NCBI GenBank assembly: GCA_964590945.1
Contig: CAZPXF010000001.1
Coordinates: forward strand, 1-55,904
Source of the DNA: CAZPXF01 sp964590945
Lineage (GTDB): Bacteria; Bacillota; Clostridia; Lachnospirales; Lachnospiraceae
DNA length: 55,904 nt
Direction: 5' to 3'
A model generated the notes under the pieces. That model saw only the letters and a list, made by a program, of their open reading frames with translations. It was not told where the DNA came from and searched no databases. The translations under genes and the position numbers were made by a program. Positions 27,194 to 34,268 of this stretch are shown piece after piece; position 1 is the first letter of the stretch; each line of letters begins with the position of its first letter.

Positions 27194-27247
27194 ATTATCA
27201 ATCCCTCACTGGCATATGTTTATTTTAAATGATAAGTAAAAATCCCG

Positions 27248-27287
27248 TATATCTATTGGAAAAATCGGTGTTTGTCGTATAGATATA
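27248..27287. repeat. Inverted repeat in recombinase leader
   Basis: TATATCTA (27248-27255) and TAGATATA (27280-27287) form an exact 8-base inverted repeat with a 24-base spacer, located just downstream of the predicted transcription start of the recombinase gene. It could be a regulatory site or a recombinase-binding site; neither is shown. Confidence 0.35.
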
Positions 27288-27298
27288 TCTGTGAATCT

Positions 27299-27327
27299 AA
27301 AATAGCATATCCAGATGCCTGTGTCAA
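27299..27327 (-). promoter_or_regulatory. Promoter of the recombinase gene
   Basis: Read on the minus strand, TTGACA (27327-27322) is 17 bases from TATTTT (27304-27299), with TG one base upstream of the -10. The start would be near 27292, leaving a leader of about 100 bases. The gap 27194-27382 otherwise holds the inverted repeat listed separately. Confidence 0.65.
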
Positions 27328-27382
27328 GCATAAATACTTAATTGCAATAATGATTCCCGCGATGTTCTGCTTCTGCTGCAGC

Positions 27383-27715
27383 TTAAGGATTCTCCGATGT
27401 ACATACAACAGATAAATAATTCCCTTCGATCAATGTATCGGATTCCAGATTGTTCAAATCCCTGAGTTCATCCATATACTGGTCAATATCTGTATAGTCT
27501 TCCGTCATATAGCGGTTCGCAATACTCCACAGGGAATCACCCTTTTCAATCTGAACGCTCCGGTAAAGCTTATCATCAGAAAAACTGTTCTCATGCGCGG
27601 CAGACTTAAAATACAGGAAGGAAACTGTAATAAAACAGAGAAGTATAAAGCCTGAAATTAATAATACAGCTCTCTTCAACATTGCATTTCTTCTTCTGAT
27701 ACTCTTTGTTCTCAT
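27383..27715 (-). CDS. YneA-like LysM protein, probable SOS division inhibitor
   Basis: A 110-residue protein with a basic N-terminus, one membrane helix (about 15-32), and a C-terminal LysM-like domain (from about residue 53, VQIEKGDSLWSIANRYM...). This architecture, and its position divergent from lexA, match YneA of Bacillus, which blocks division during the SOS response. The ATG at 27715 has GGAGGG upstream. Its promoter is a perfect TTGACA/TATAAT pair with LexA boxes in the spacer and downstream, so it should be tightly repressed until DNA damage. Function is inferred from context and architecture, as sequence identity among such proteins is low. Confidence 0.82.
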   Translation of the reverse strand: MRTKSIRRRNAMLKRAVLLISGFILLCFITVSFLYFKSAAHENSFSDDKLYRSVQIEKGDSLWSIANRYMTEDYTDIDQYMDELRDLNNLESDTLIEGNYLSVVCTSENP

Positions 27716-27749
27716 AGCAATCCCTCCATATAGTAATAATCACATTCCA

Positions 27750-27761
27750 GAACATCCGTTC
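27750..27761. promoter_or_regulatory. LexA box 1
   Basis: GAACATCCGTTC is an exact GAAC-N4-GTTC operator, located downstream of the yneA-like -10 box in its transcribed leader. Confidence 0.85.
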
Positions 27762-27773
27762 CCTTTCCATTAC

Positions 27774-27802
27774 ATTATATTGCACGAACATGTGTTTGTC
27801 AA
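27774..27802 (-). promoter_or_regulatory. Consensus promoter of yneA-like gene
   Basis: On the minus strand TTGACA (27802-27797) and TATAAT (27779-27774) are separated by 17 bases: both hexamers are exact consensus. LexA box 2 fills the spacer, so repression should be by direct occlusion of RNA polymerase. Confidence 0.85.
27785..27798. promoter_or_regulatory. LexA box 2
   Basis: CGAACATGTGTTTG matches the Bacillus-type operator CGAAC-N4-GTTCG with one half-site substitution. It lies between the -35 and -10 of the yneA-like promoter. Confidence 0.8.
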
Positions 27803-27808
27803 GAAAAT

Positions 27809-27822
27809 CGAACATACTTTCT
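27809..27822. promoter_or_regulatory. LexA box 3 (weaker)
   Basis: CGAACATACTTTCT has a perfect left half (CGAAC) and a degenerate right half (TTTC instead of GTTC). It lies just upstream of the yneA-like -35. Confidence 0.55.
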
Positions 27823-27835
27823 AAACATTTGTTTG
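27822..27835. promoter_or_regulatory. LexA box 4, overlaps lexA -35
   Basis: TAAACATTTGTTTG is an AAAC-N4-GTTT variant with good symmetry that overlaps the lexA -35 box, as expected for autorepression. Confidence 0.6.
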
Positions 27836-27861
27836 CCATTTGAAATTTTATGTGTTATTAT
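27833..27861 (+). promoter_or_regulatory. lexA promoter
   Basis: TTGCCA (27833-27838) and TATTAT (27856-27861) with a 17-base spacer. The start would be near 27868, so the AGGAGG of lexA lies close to the 5' end. Confidence 0.65.
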
Positions 27862-27885
27862 ATATTCATATAGGAGGATCGTTTT

Positions 27886-28503
27886 ATGACTAAGGGAAAA
27901 ATCAGCAAGAAGCAAAGTGAGATATTAGAATATATAAAAGAGGAAATACTGGCGAAGGGTTATCCGCCTTCCGTACGCGAGATCTGTGAAGCCGTGCATT
28001 TGAAATCAACGTCTTCCGTACACTCCCATCTTGAGACGCTGGAGAAGAACGGCTATATACGCAGAGATGCAACGAAGCCGCGCGCAATAGAGATTATGGA
28101 TGATTCCTTTCATCTGTCGCGCCGTGAGATGGTTCAGGTGCCGATCGTCGGCAATGTTGCGGCAGGACTGCCGATCCTGGCGGAACAGAATATTTCCGAC
28201 TACTTCCCTCTTCCGGCTGACTATATGCCGAAGAACGAAGTGTTCATGCTGAAGGTGCGCGGGGAAAGTATGATCAATATCGGAATTCTTGATGGGGATT
28301 TAGTTCTTGTGGAGAGAAGTGATACAGCATCGAATGGCGATGTTGTGGTTGCTCTCATCGAGGATGGCGCTACAGTCAAGACCTTTTATAAGGAGAATGG
28401 CTGTTACCGTCTGCAGCCTGAGAATGATTCGATGGATCCGATCATTGTTCAGGAAGCAGCTATTGCCGGTCAGGTGAGAGGCGTATTTCGGTTTCTCCGT
28501 TAG
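27886..28503 (+). CDS. lexA: SOS response repressor LexA
   Basis: LexA represses DNA-damage genes and self-cleaves when RecA filaments form. The 205-residue protein has the N-terminal winged helix (KQSEILEYIKEEILAKGYPPSVREI), the cleavage site A93-G94 in GNVAAGLPI, the catalytic serine S128 (RGESMINIG) and lysine K165 (GATVKTF) of the S24 peptidase domain. The ATG follows TAGGAGG. It is divergent from the yneA-like gene with four operators between them. Confidence 0.96.
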   Translation: MTKGKISKKQSEILEYIKEEILAKGYPPSVREICEAVHLKSTSSVHSHLETLEKNGYIRRDATKPRAIEIMDDSFHLSRREMVQVPIVGNVAAGLPILAEQNISDYFPLPADYMPKNEVFMLKVRGESMINIGILDGDLVLVERSDTASNGDVVVALIEDGATVKTFYKENGCYRLQPENDSMDPIIVQEAAIAGQVRGVFRFLR

Positions 28504-28563
28504 CCAGGCGCTTCCTCCGTTTGATATGGGAGGCGTATATTTCGGTAATTATGCGGCATAATT

Positions 28564-28640
28564 ATGGACTTCCATGGCATTCTTCTTCCCTTCAAAGTCC
28601 GAAGGACATTGACCGGTTGTGAATATATATGGAAGTCCAT
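28564..28640 (+). terminator. Large stem-loop downstream of lexA
   Basis: ATGGACTTCCAT (28564-28575) is exactly repeated inverted as ATGGAAGTCCAT (28629-28640), followed by TTTTGTTGTCT on plus. The 53-base loop contains a small GTCC-GAA-GGAC hairpin. It lies in the 172-base gap between convergent lexA and rsfS and most likely ends the lexA message. Confidence 0.5.
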
Positions 28641-28675
28641 TTTGTTGTCTCAGAAACTGGATGGCCTGATTCTGT

Positions 28676-29023
28676 CTATAACGACGCAGGATCCATTGTC
28701 TTACCGTCTCTCCAGATTCTTTCCAGATCATAGAACAGCCGGTTTTCTCTATCGAATACGTGGACAATGATATCCTGAAAGTCCAAAAGTACCCAGTTCG
28801 CTGTTGTATAGCCTTCACGCTGCTTCGCAAATACACCTTCTTTTGCAAGGCTCTCCTCCACGCTGTCGATCAATGCCTTGACCTGATTCTGATTTGTTCC
28901 ATTTGCAATTACAAAATAATCTGCTATGACAGATACTTCGGATATATCGATGATCCGGATATCCTCTCCTTTTTTATCGGCCAGAGCTTCATAGGCAATC
29001 TTCGCCATCTTCTTTGAGTCCAT
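28676..29023 (-). CDS. rsfS: Ribosomal silencing factor RsfS
   Basis: RsfS binds uL14 on the large subunit and blocks subunit joining when nutrients are low. The 115-residue protein shows the family motifs ISEVSVIADYFVIANG and EGYTTANWVLLDFQDIIVHVF. AGGAGG within the end of yqeK serves its ATG, one base after the yqeK stop. It is the last gene of the yhbY-nadD-yqeK-rsfS set. Confidence 0.95.
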   Translation of the reverse strand: MDSKKMAKIAYEALADKKGEDIRIIDISEVSVIADYFVIANGTNQNQVKALIDSVEESLAKEGVFAKQREGYTTANWVLLDFQDIIVHVFDRENRLFYDLERIWRDGKTMDPASL

Positions 29024-29024
29024 A

Positions 29025-29618
29025 TTATTCCTCCTGTTTTTTGTGTAATAGATTTTTATAATAAATGTATGTTGCTTCAGTCATAGGGTCTACCGTTCCG
29101 CCTTTTTTCTCCAAATACACCAGTGAATCCTTCAAAATCCGGTACAGCGCCTCATCTATATCGGCAAAGGCCAGCTTTCGGACAACGGGCATATTTGGAA
29201 GCATCGTGCGGTTTGGTTCGATGTAATCCGCAATATAAACGATCTTCTCCAGCAGGGTCATATTCGGACTTCCCGTCGTATGAAATCTGATCGCGCTCAG
29301 AATTTCAGGATCATCAACCCCATAGTTCTTAGAGGCTAAATATGCACCCAGTTTTGCGTGGATCAGCTTAGGGTTTGCAAGCTCTGATTCCGTCAATTCT
29401 ATACTGTATTTCTTACAGAGACGGATCTTTTGCTTGTCAGAAATACACTTTGCACAGTCATGAAGCAGACCTGCAAGCTGTGCGCGGTAAGGATCCATTC
29501 CCTGTGACATTGCAAGACAGGCTGCCGTATCCATAACGCCCAGTGTATGGATATAACGGCTCTCATCTAATTCTTTTTTTATTTTTTTTCGGATTGTCTG
29601 TATTGTTTTCTTTTCCAT
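29025..29618 (-). CDS. yqeK: HD-domain Ap4A hydrolase YqeK
   Basis: YqeK-family proteins are symmetrical Ap4A hydrolases, giving two ADP. The 197-residue HD-superfamily protein has HTLGVMDTA, LAGLLHDCAKCI (the HD pair), an H in LIHAKLGA and IRFHTTG, consistent with di-iron ligands, and D in YIADYIEPNR. It lies between nadD and rsfS, the conserved Firmicute order. The ribosome site (AGAAGAAG) is weaker than that of its neighbours. Confidence 0.93.
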   Translation of the reverse strand: MEKKTIQTIRKKIKKELDESRYIHTLGVMDTAACLAMSQGMDPYRAQLAGLLHDCAKCISDKQKIRLCKKYSIELTESELANPKLIHAKLGAYLASKNYGVDDPEILSAIRFHTTGSPNMTLLEKIVYIADYIEPNRTMLPNMPVVRKLAFADIDEALYRILKDSLVYLEKKGGTVDPMTEATYIYYKNLLHKKQEE

Positions 29619-29630
29619 GTCTTCTTCTGT

Positions 29631-30269
29631 TTAATCGGGTCTTTCTATGTGATTCTGCCGGTAAAGGCCATGTTTGCGTATATAATCAAGGACAGGACCT
29701 GGTAAATACATCCGCAGCTCGGATTCCCTGATCCCGTTTTGTATCCATCCGCGTATCTCGCTGGATGAGACAGGGAATTCTGAAACCGGAAGGAGCCGGA
29801 TATCGGCGTTAAATTCCTTTGCCGCAGCATCAATCTGTCTCTGAGTCTCTGCAAAGCCCTTTTCATTGCGGACGGCAACAAGGATCGTACAGCATTTCAG
29901 AAGTCTCTCCGGATGATACCATTTGTGCAGCATATCAAGCGAGTCCCCGCCAATGATAAAATAAAATCTGCGGTCCGGATACAGCATCTGCAAATGCTCC
30001 ATAGTATCATAGGAATAAGAAACTTCTGTACGCTCGGCCTCGTACGTGCAAAGCCGGAAACGCTCCTCTGTTTCGATCACATCCTCCAGCATTTCCAAAC
30101 GTTCCGACACAGTTGCCGTGATCGTACTGCTATCTTTGTGCGGCGGTCTCCCGTTCGGCATGATCCAAAGCTCGTCCAAATGAAATGTTTCAAGAGCAGC
30201 TTTCCCGATATGAAGATGCCCGTTGTGGAACGGATCAAATGTCCCGCCCAATATTCCTGTCTTAATCAT
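29631..30269 (-). CDS. nadD: Nicotinate-nucleotide adenylyltransferase
   Basis: NadD adenylates nicotinate mononucleotide to deamido-NAD, an essential step of NAD synthesis. The 212-residue protein has GGTFDPFHNGHL near the N-terminus, the MPNGRPPHK loop and the C-terminal SSSEIRG (ISSTxIR-like) motif. I chose the ATG at 30269 with GGAG upstream rather than the in-frame GTG three codons earlier. Confidence 0.95.
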   Translation of the reverse strand: MIKTGILGGTFDPFHNGHLHIGKAALETFHLDELWIMPNGRPPHKDSSTITATVSERLEMLEDVIETEERFRLCTYEAERTEVSYSYDTMEHLQMLYPDRRFYFIIGGDSLDMLHKWYHPERLLKCCTILVAVRNEKGFAETQRQIDAAAKEFNADIRLLPVSEFPVSSSEIRGWIQNGIRESELRMYLPGPVLDYIRKHGLYRQNHIERPD

Positions 30270-30290
30270 ATTGAACACTCCATAATTGCT

Positions 30291-30581
30291 TTATGGCAAC
30301 TCGATTCTCTTTTTATCATCTTTTCCTTCTCTATATAAAACGATTTTCTTACCGATCACCTGCACGACCTGGGAACGGGTCCTTTCTGCAATGACCTCAG
30401 CGATAGCTCTCGGATCGTCCATACAATTATTCAGTACGCTGATCTTAATGAGCTCACGCGCTGCAAGGGCTTCAGAGATCGCCTCAGTCTGCGCCGGGGT
30501 GATGCTGGATTTGCCAATCTGGAAGATCGGATCCATCGTCATAGCAAGGCTTTTTAGATATGCTCTCTGTTTTGTGGTCAT
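30291..30581 (-). CDS. yhbY: YhbY-family ribosome assembly RNA-binding protein
   Basis: A 96-residue CRM-domain protein of the YhbY type, associated with assembly of the large ribosomal subunit. It shows the typical start TTKQRAYLKSLA, the GKSSIT loop (GxxG-like position) and the ELIKISVLNN strand. GAAGGAG precedes the ATG. It heads the yhbY-nadD-yqeK-rsfS unit and has a strong promoter of its own. Confidence 0.93.
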   Translation of the reverse strand: MTTKQRAYLKSLAMTMDPIFQIGKSSITPAQTEAISEALAARELIKISVLNNCMDDPRAIAEVIAERTRSQVVQVIGKKIVLYREGKDDKKRIELP

Positions 30582-30631
30582 TTATGATTCTCCTTCTGCT
30601 AAAGTAAAATAATTTGCGAACAGCATTTCAT

Positions 30632-30661
30632 ATTATACAATACTTTATCTTTTCGCGTCAA
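30632..30661 (-). promoter_or_regulatory. Promoter of yhbY-nadD-yqeK-rsfS
   Basis: On minus, TTGACG (30661-30656) is 18 bases from a perfect TATAAT (30637-30632), giving a leader of about 40 bases before yhbY. Confidence 0.75.
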
Positions 30662-30725
30662 CTGGCTGAGACCGCAAAACCGCAAAATGCTGAGAATGTA
30701 CGCAAAAGCCGTCGGATTTGCAGGC

Positions 30726-30765
30726 GGCAAAAATGCTGCCACACGATCGTATGACAGCATTTGCC
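30726..30765 (-). terminator. Terminator of phenylacetate-CoA ligase gene
   Basis: On minus, GGCAAATGCTGTCATACGA pairs almost completely with the following TCGTGTGGCAGCATTTTTGCC-type arm, a stem of about 19 pairs with a T-rich 3' side. It lies directly after the ligase stop and before the yhbY promoter. Confidence 0.75.
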
Positions 30766-30773
30766 GGTGCAGA

Positions 30774-32075
30774 TTAAATTTTTCTGTTATCAATAACTCT
30801 GACAGCTTTTCCTTCGGATCTTGTGATCGTCTTCTGGTCAACAATATTGACCTTCGCCAATATGCCAAGCATACTCTTAAGGGCGGATACAAGCTTCTTC
30901 TCTTTTGCCGCCACAGCTTCAGAAGATGCGCCGACAAGCTCGTCCGGTTTCTCAACGTTAACTTCCAGTGTGTCACTGTTCTTGACACGGTCAACGATCA
31001 TCTGATAGTTATTTGCCGGCATACCCTGCTTGATCAGAACCTCCTCGATCTGTGACGGATATACGTTTACTCCCTTGATGATCATCATGTCGTCGCTGCG
31101 TCCCATCAGTCTGTGAATACGCGCATGCGTACGTCCGCATTTACATTTCTCTCTCGTAATATATGTAATGTCCTTTGTTCTGTAACGGATCAATGGAAAC
31201 GCTTCTTTTGCGAAGCTTGTAAATACAAGCTCGCCCACCTGTCCGTCCGGAACCGGCTCTAACGTATCCGGATCAACGATCTCCGGAATAAACAGATCTT
31301 CGCAGATATGCATTCCGTCCTGCTCTTCGCACTCAAAGGATACGCCCGGGCCTTCAATCTCCGTCAGTCCGTAAATATCATAGGCCTTGATGCCAAGCTT
31401 ATCTTCGATATCATGCCTCATATCCTCAGACCATGCTTCCGCACCGAAAATACCAGCTTTTAACTTGATCTTGTCCCGAACGCCTCTCTCGTAGATTGAT
31501 TCCGCAAGAAAAGCGGCATAAGATGGCGTACAGCAGAGAATTGTAGAACCCAAATCTGTCATAAACTGGATCTGTCTTTCTGTATTGCCGGAGGACATCG
31601 GAAGAGTAAGACACCCTACCTTGTGGGAACCATCATTAAGTCCGGGGCCGCCTGTAAATAACCCATATCCATAGCAAACATGACAAACATCATCCTTCGT
31701 CCCGCCCGCAGCTACGATTGCACGCGCGCAGCCATTTGCCCAGTTATCCAAATCCTTCTGCGTATAAAAATCGACAACTCTCTTGCCTGTTGTGCCGGAC
31801 GTGGACTGGATACGGACACATTCGCTCAGCGGCTTTGCCAATAAGCCATACGGGTATGCTTCTCTGAGATCATCTTTTGTAAGAAATGGAAGCTTTACGA
31901 TATCCTTCAATGACTGGATATCTTCCGGCTTCACTCCCGCCTCGTCCATCTTGTCCCTGTAATAAGGCACGTTCTCATAAACTCTTTTTACAACATCAAT
32001 CAGACCTTTTTCATGAAGTGATTCGATCTCCTCGCGGGACATAGTTTCGATCTCTTCCTGATAATATCTTCCCAT
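30774..32075 (-). CDS. Phenylacetate--CoA ligase family AMP-forming enzyme
   Basis: A 433-residue adenylate-forming enzyme of the PaaK family. The phosphate-binding loop STSGTTGKR is at about 91-99, and the core motifs YGLTEIEGPG and TSFAKEAFPLIRYRTKDI follow, with a CKCGRTHARI zinc-type segment and the C-terminal GVNVYPSQIE. It activates an aryl or indolyl acetate with CoA and ATP. In gut anaerobes such stand-alone ligases often sit with indolepyruvate oxidoreductases, which are not present here, so the substrate is open. GGAGG precedes the ATG. It has its own terminator. A palindrome TTTGAATTCAAA (32127-32138) lies upstream. Confidence 0.88.
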   Translation of the reverse strand: MGRYYQEEIETMSREEIESLHEKGLIDVVKRVYENVPYYRDKMDEAGVKPEDIQSLKDIVKLPFLTKDDLREAYPYGLLAKPLSECVRIQSTSGTTGKRVVDFYTQKDLDNWANGCARAIVAAGGTKDDVCHVCYGYGLFTGGPGLNDGSHKVGCLTLPMSSGNTERQIQFMTDLGSTILCCTPSYAAFLAESIYERGVRDKIKLKAGIFGAEAWSEDMRHDIEDKLGIKAYDIYGLTEIEGPGVSFECEEQDGMHICEDLFIPEIVDPDTLEPVPDGQVGELVFTSFAKEAFPLIRYRTKDITYITREKCKCGRTHARIHRLMGRSDDMMIIKGVNVYPSQIEEVLIKQGMPANNYQMIVDRVKNSDTLEVNVEKPDELVGASSEAVAAKEKKLVSALKSMLGILAKVNIVDQKTITRSEGKAVRVIDNRKI

Positions 32076-32156
32076 TTTACTGATCCTCCATTACAATCAT
32101 TAATATTGAATTAATACATTATTTTTTTTGAATTCAAAGAAAGTATATCAGAATTT

Positions 32157-32190
32157 AAAAGGCATGTAAAGAATTATTTCATTACATGCC
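32157..32190 (-). terminator. Terminator of obgE
   Basis: On minus, GGCATGTAA (32190-32182) pairs with TTACATGCC (32169-32161) around a 12-base loop and is followed by TTTT. It ends the long rng-rplU-rpmA-obgE transcription run. Confidence 0.8.
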
Positions 32191-32232
32191 ATTGATTCTA
32201 ACAATACTGATTGTTGTGATTGATAGAAAATA

Positions 32233-33513
32233 CTATTTATAATAGTCAAACTGGAGTCCGTACATTTTAACAGTATCGCCCTCCTGAATACCTGCGTTTT
32301 CAAGCTCATCCAAAATACCGGTATCTTTCAGGAAATTCTGGAAGAAGGCAAATCCTTTCTCCGAATCCAGATTCGTATAGCCGAGCATTTTTTCGATCTT
32401 CGGTCCTTCCACAACATAGACGCCGTCTTCCACTTCCACCGTATAAGGAAGATTCTCGCTGATCAGCATATCCTCCGGGAAAAACTCCGGTTCAAATGTC
32501 ACGGTCTCATGTCCAAGCCTGTCGACCTGCTCACTGACATAGTACAGAAGCTCCCTGATCCCCTCTCCTGTTACCCCGGAGACAGGAAATACTTTGATTC
32601 CCTGAGGCTCAAATTCATCCTTCAGGCGCTGCACCGGATCATCGTCCGTGCAGATCGCGTCGATCTTGTTTGCCGCGATCACCTGCGGACGCTTTGCGAT
32701 ATCTTCATTATAATTTGCAAGCTCGGTATTGATCTTGTAAATGTCTTCTACCGGGTCGCGTCCTTCGATTCCGGCCGCATCTACAACATGTATCATCATC
32801 TTTGTGCGTTCAATATGGCGCAGAAATTCATGGCCGAGGCCCACGCCCTCCGATGCGCCCTCGATCAGTCCCGGAATATCAGCCATGACAAATCCTTTGC
32901 AGCCTTCCAGATCCACAACCCCGAGATTCGGATCGATCGTCGTGAAATGATAGTTGGCGATCTTCGGATTTGCATTTGTCACACGCGATAACAGCGTAGA
33001 TTTCCCGACATTTGGGAATCCGATCAGTCCGACGTCCGCGATCACCTTCAATTCAAGCTTAACCCAAAGCTCCTGCGACGGCTGCCCGGGCTGGGCGTAT
33101 TTTGGTACCTGCATCGTGGCGGTAGCAAAATGCATATTTCCAAGGCCGCCTTTCCCGCCCTTTAAGACCACCTGTCTGCGGTTATCTCCCGACATGTCGG
33201 CTATCACCTTGTCCGTCTCAAAATCCTTGATAACAGTGCCCTCCGGCACCTTTAAAACAATATCCTGCGCACTCTTGCCGTGACAACGCTTTTTACCGCC
33301 CTCCTCGCCGTTTGGGGCGCAGAATTTATGCTTATGTCTGTAATCCTGCAAGGTATTCAGTCCGTCGTCAACCTCAAAAATAACGTCGCCGCCTCTGCCC
33401 CCGTCGCCGCCGTCCGGACCGCCGTTCGGCACGTACAATTCGCGGCGAAAACTTACATGACCATCGCCGCCTTTTCCAGATTTAATAAAAATTTTTGCTC
33501 TGTCTGCAAACAT
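32233..33513 (-). CDS. obgE: GTPase ObgE/CgtA
   Basis: Obg is an essential GTPase acting in large-subunit assembly and stress signalling. The 426-residue protein has the glycine-rich Obg fold (about 1-158, FADRAKIFIKSGKGGDG), the G domain with G1 GFPNVGKST (165-173), DIPGL and NKID, and the C-terminal OCT domain (about 355-426) found in Gram-positive Obg. The ATG at 33513 follows AGGTGAG; an in-frame start six codons upstream is less well placed. It follows rpmA, in the conserved order. Confidence 0.96.
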   Translation of the reverse strand: MFADRAKIFIKSGKGGDGHVSFRRELYVPNGGPDGGDGGRGGDVIFEVDDGLNTLQDYRHKHKFCAPNGEEGGKKRCHGKSAQDIVLKVPEGTVIKDFETDKVIADMSGDNRRQVVLKGGKGGLGNMHFATATMQVPKYAQPGQPSQELWVKLELKVIADVGLIGFPNVGKSTLLSRVTNANPKIANYHFTTIDPNLGVVDLEGCKGFVMADIPGLIEGASEGVGLGHEFLRHIERTKMMIHVVDAAGIEGRDPVEDIYKINTELANYNEDIAKRPQVIAANKIDAICTDDDPVQRLKDEFEPQGIKVFPVSGVTGEGIRELLYYVSEQVDRLGHETVTFEPEFFPEDMLISENLPYTVEVEDGVYVVEGPKIEKMLGYTNLDSEKGFAFFQNFLKDTGILDELENAGIQEGDTVKMYGLQFDYYK

Positions 33514-33547
33514 ATTCTCACCTGCTTTCATTTTTCAGATGGGTTTA

Positions 33548-33581
33548 GAAAAAAAGCTCCAAACCCTGAAGATTTGGAGCT
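33548..33581 (-). terminator. Rho-independent terminator after rpmA
   Basis: On minus, AGCTCCAAA (33581-33573) pairs with TTTGGAGCT (33563-33555) across a 9-base loop and is followed by seven T. It stands between rpmA and obgE, so obgE expression needs read-through or a weak internal promoter. Confidence 0.85.
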
Positions 33582-33605
33582 TAAAGTTCTCAGGCATACC
33601 ATAGT

Positions 33606-33624
33606 GAACGTCCACTGGACGTTC
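33606..33624. repeat. Perfect palindrome downstream of rpmA
   Basis: GAACGTCCA (33606-33614), one base, TGGACGTTC (33616-33624). Flanking CCATAG and CTCTGG extend the pairing with one mismatch to about 15 pairs. It lies between the rpmA stop and the terminator. Confidence 0.6.
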
Positions 33625-33641
33625 CTCTGGGACTCATGAAA

Positions 33642-33926
33642 TTATTCACTTACCGGATAGATAGAAACCTGCTTCTTGTCTCTGCCTTTTCTCTCGAAAC
33701 GAACAACGCCGTCAACAAGTGCAAATAAAGTGTCATCTCCGCCGCGTCCTACATTAATGCCCGGATGAATCTTTGTTCCACGCTGTCTGTAAAGAATATT
33801 TCCAGCCTTAACAAACTGTCCGTCAGCTCTCTTAGCGCCTAATCTCTTAGACTCTGAATCTCTGCCGTTCTTTGTAGAACCAACGCCCTTTTTATGAGCG
33901 AAAAACTGAAGGTTCATTGTCATCAT
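33642..33926 (-). CDS. rpmA: 50S ribosomal protein L27 with cleavable N-terminus
   Basis: L27 reaches the peptidyl transferase centre with its N-terminal tail. The 94-residue protein begins MMTMNLQFFAHKKG: LQFF-A is the Firmicute pro-sequence that must be removed by Prp before assembly. The rest (GVGSTKNGRDSESKRLGAKRADG) is canonical. GAGGAGG is eight bases before the first ATG. The gene directly follows prp, so substrate and protease are co-expressed. Confidence 0.97.
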   Translation of the reverse strand: MMTMNLQFFAHKKGVGSTKNGRDSESKRLGAKRADGQFVKAGNILYRQRGTKIHPGINVGRGGDDTLFALVDGVVRFERKGRDKKQVSIYPVSE

Positions 33927-33929
33927 GGT

Positions 33930-34259
33930 TTACACCTCCTCGAATATAAGATCTATATATTCCTCATTGTTATTGTCTTCCAGTTCCTGGATTCCAAGAA
34001 CCATTGTGTCCACCAGCAATTTCGATTCCCCTGAAACATGACCGGTAAAAGAAAAATCGATCAGCCCGGAATCTTCGTCGGAATCCGATGTAAACGGATC
34101 GTCGGTAAAACGCTCGATCGCATTGATCGTATTGATCGTAAGCAGGGAAACCGCGGCACATACAATGTCATTTCCTGACTCTGCATAGCCGGCATGTCCG
34201 CATAAACGGAACCCTTTATAACTGCCGTCGGGACTCAGAAATACTGTCACCTGAATCAT
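33930..34259 (-). CDS. prp: Ribosomal-processing cysteine protease Prp
   Basis: Prp cleaves the N-terminal extension of L27 (and phage proteins with the same motif). The 109-residue protein has the catalytic pair H22 (CGHAGYAESGNDIVC) and C34. The start is an ATG at 34259 or the adjoining GTG at 34262, seven or ten bases after the rplU stop, with no clear ribosome site, so it probably depends on coupling to rplU. This was formerly called the YsxB/DUF464 family. Confidence 0.95.
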   Translation of the reverse strand: MIQVTVFLSPDGSYKGFRLCGHAGYAESGNDIVCAAVSLLTINTINAIERFTDDPFTSDSDEDSGLIDFSFTGHVSGESKLLVDTMVLGIQELEDNNNEEYIDLIFEEV

Positions 34260-34268
34260 CACACAAAA

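Noticed and set aside
28549..28848. Minus-strand 99-codon frame overlapping the end of rsfS
   Set aside because: It overlaps rsfS out of frame, has no ribosome site and no recognisable domain; the non-overlapping part coincides with the lexA stem-loop.
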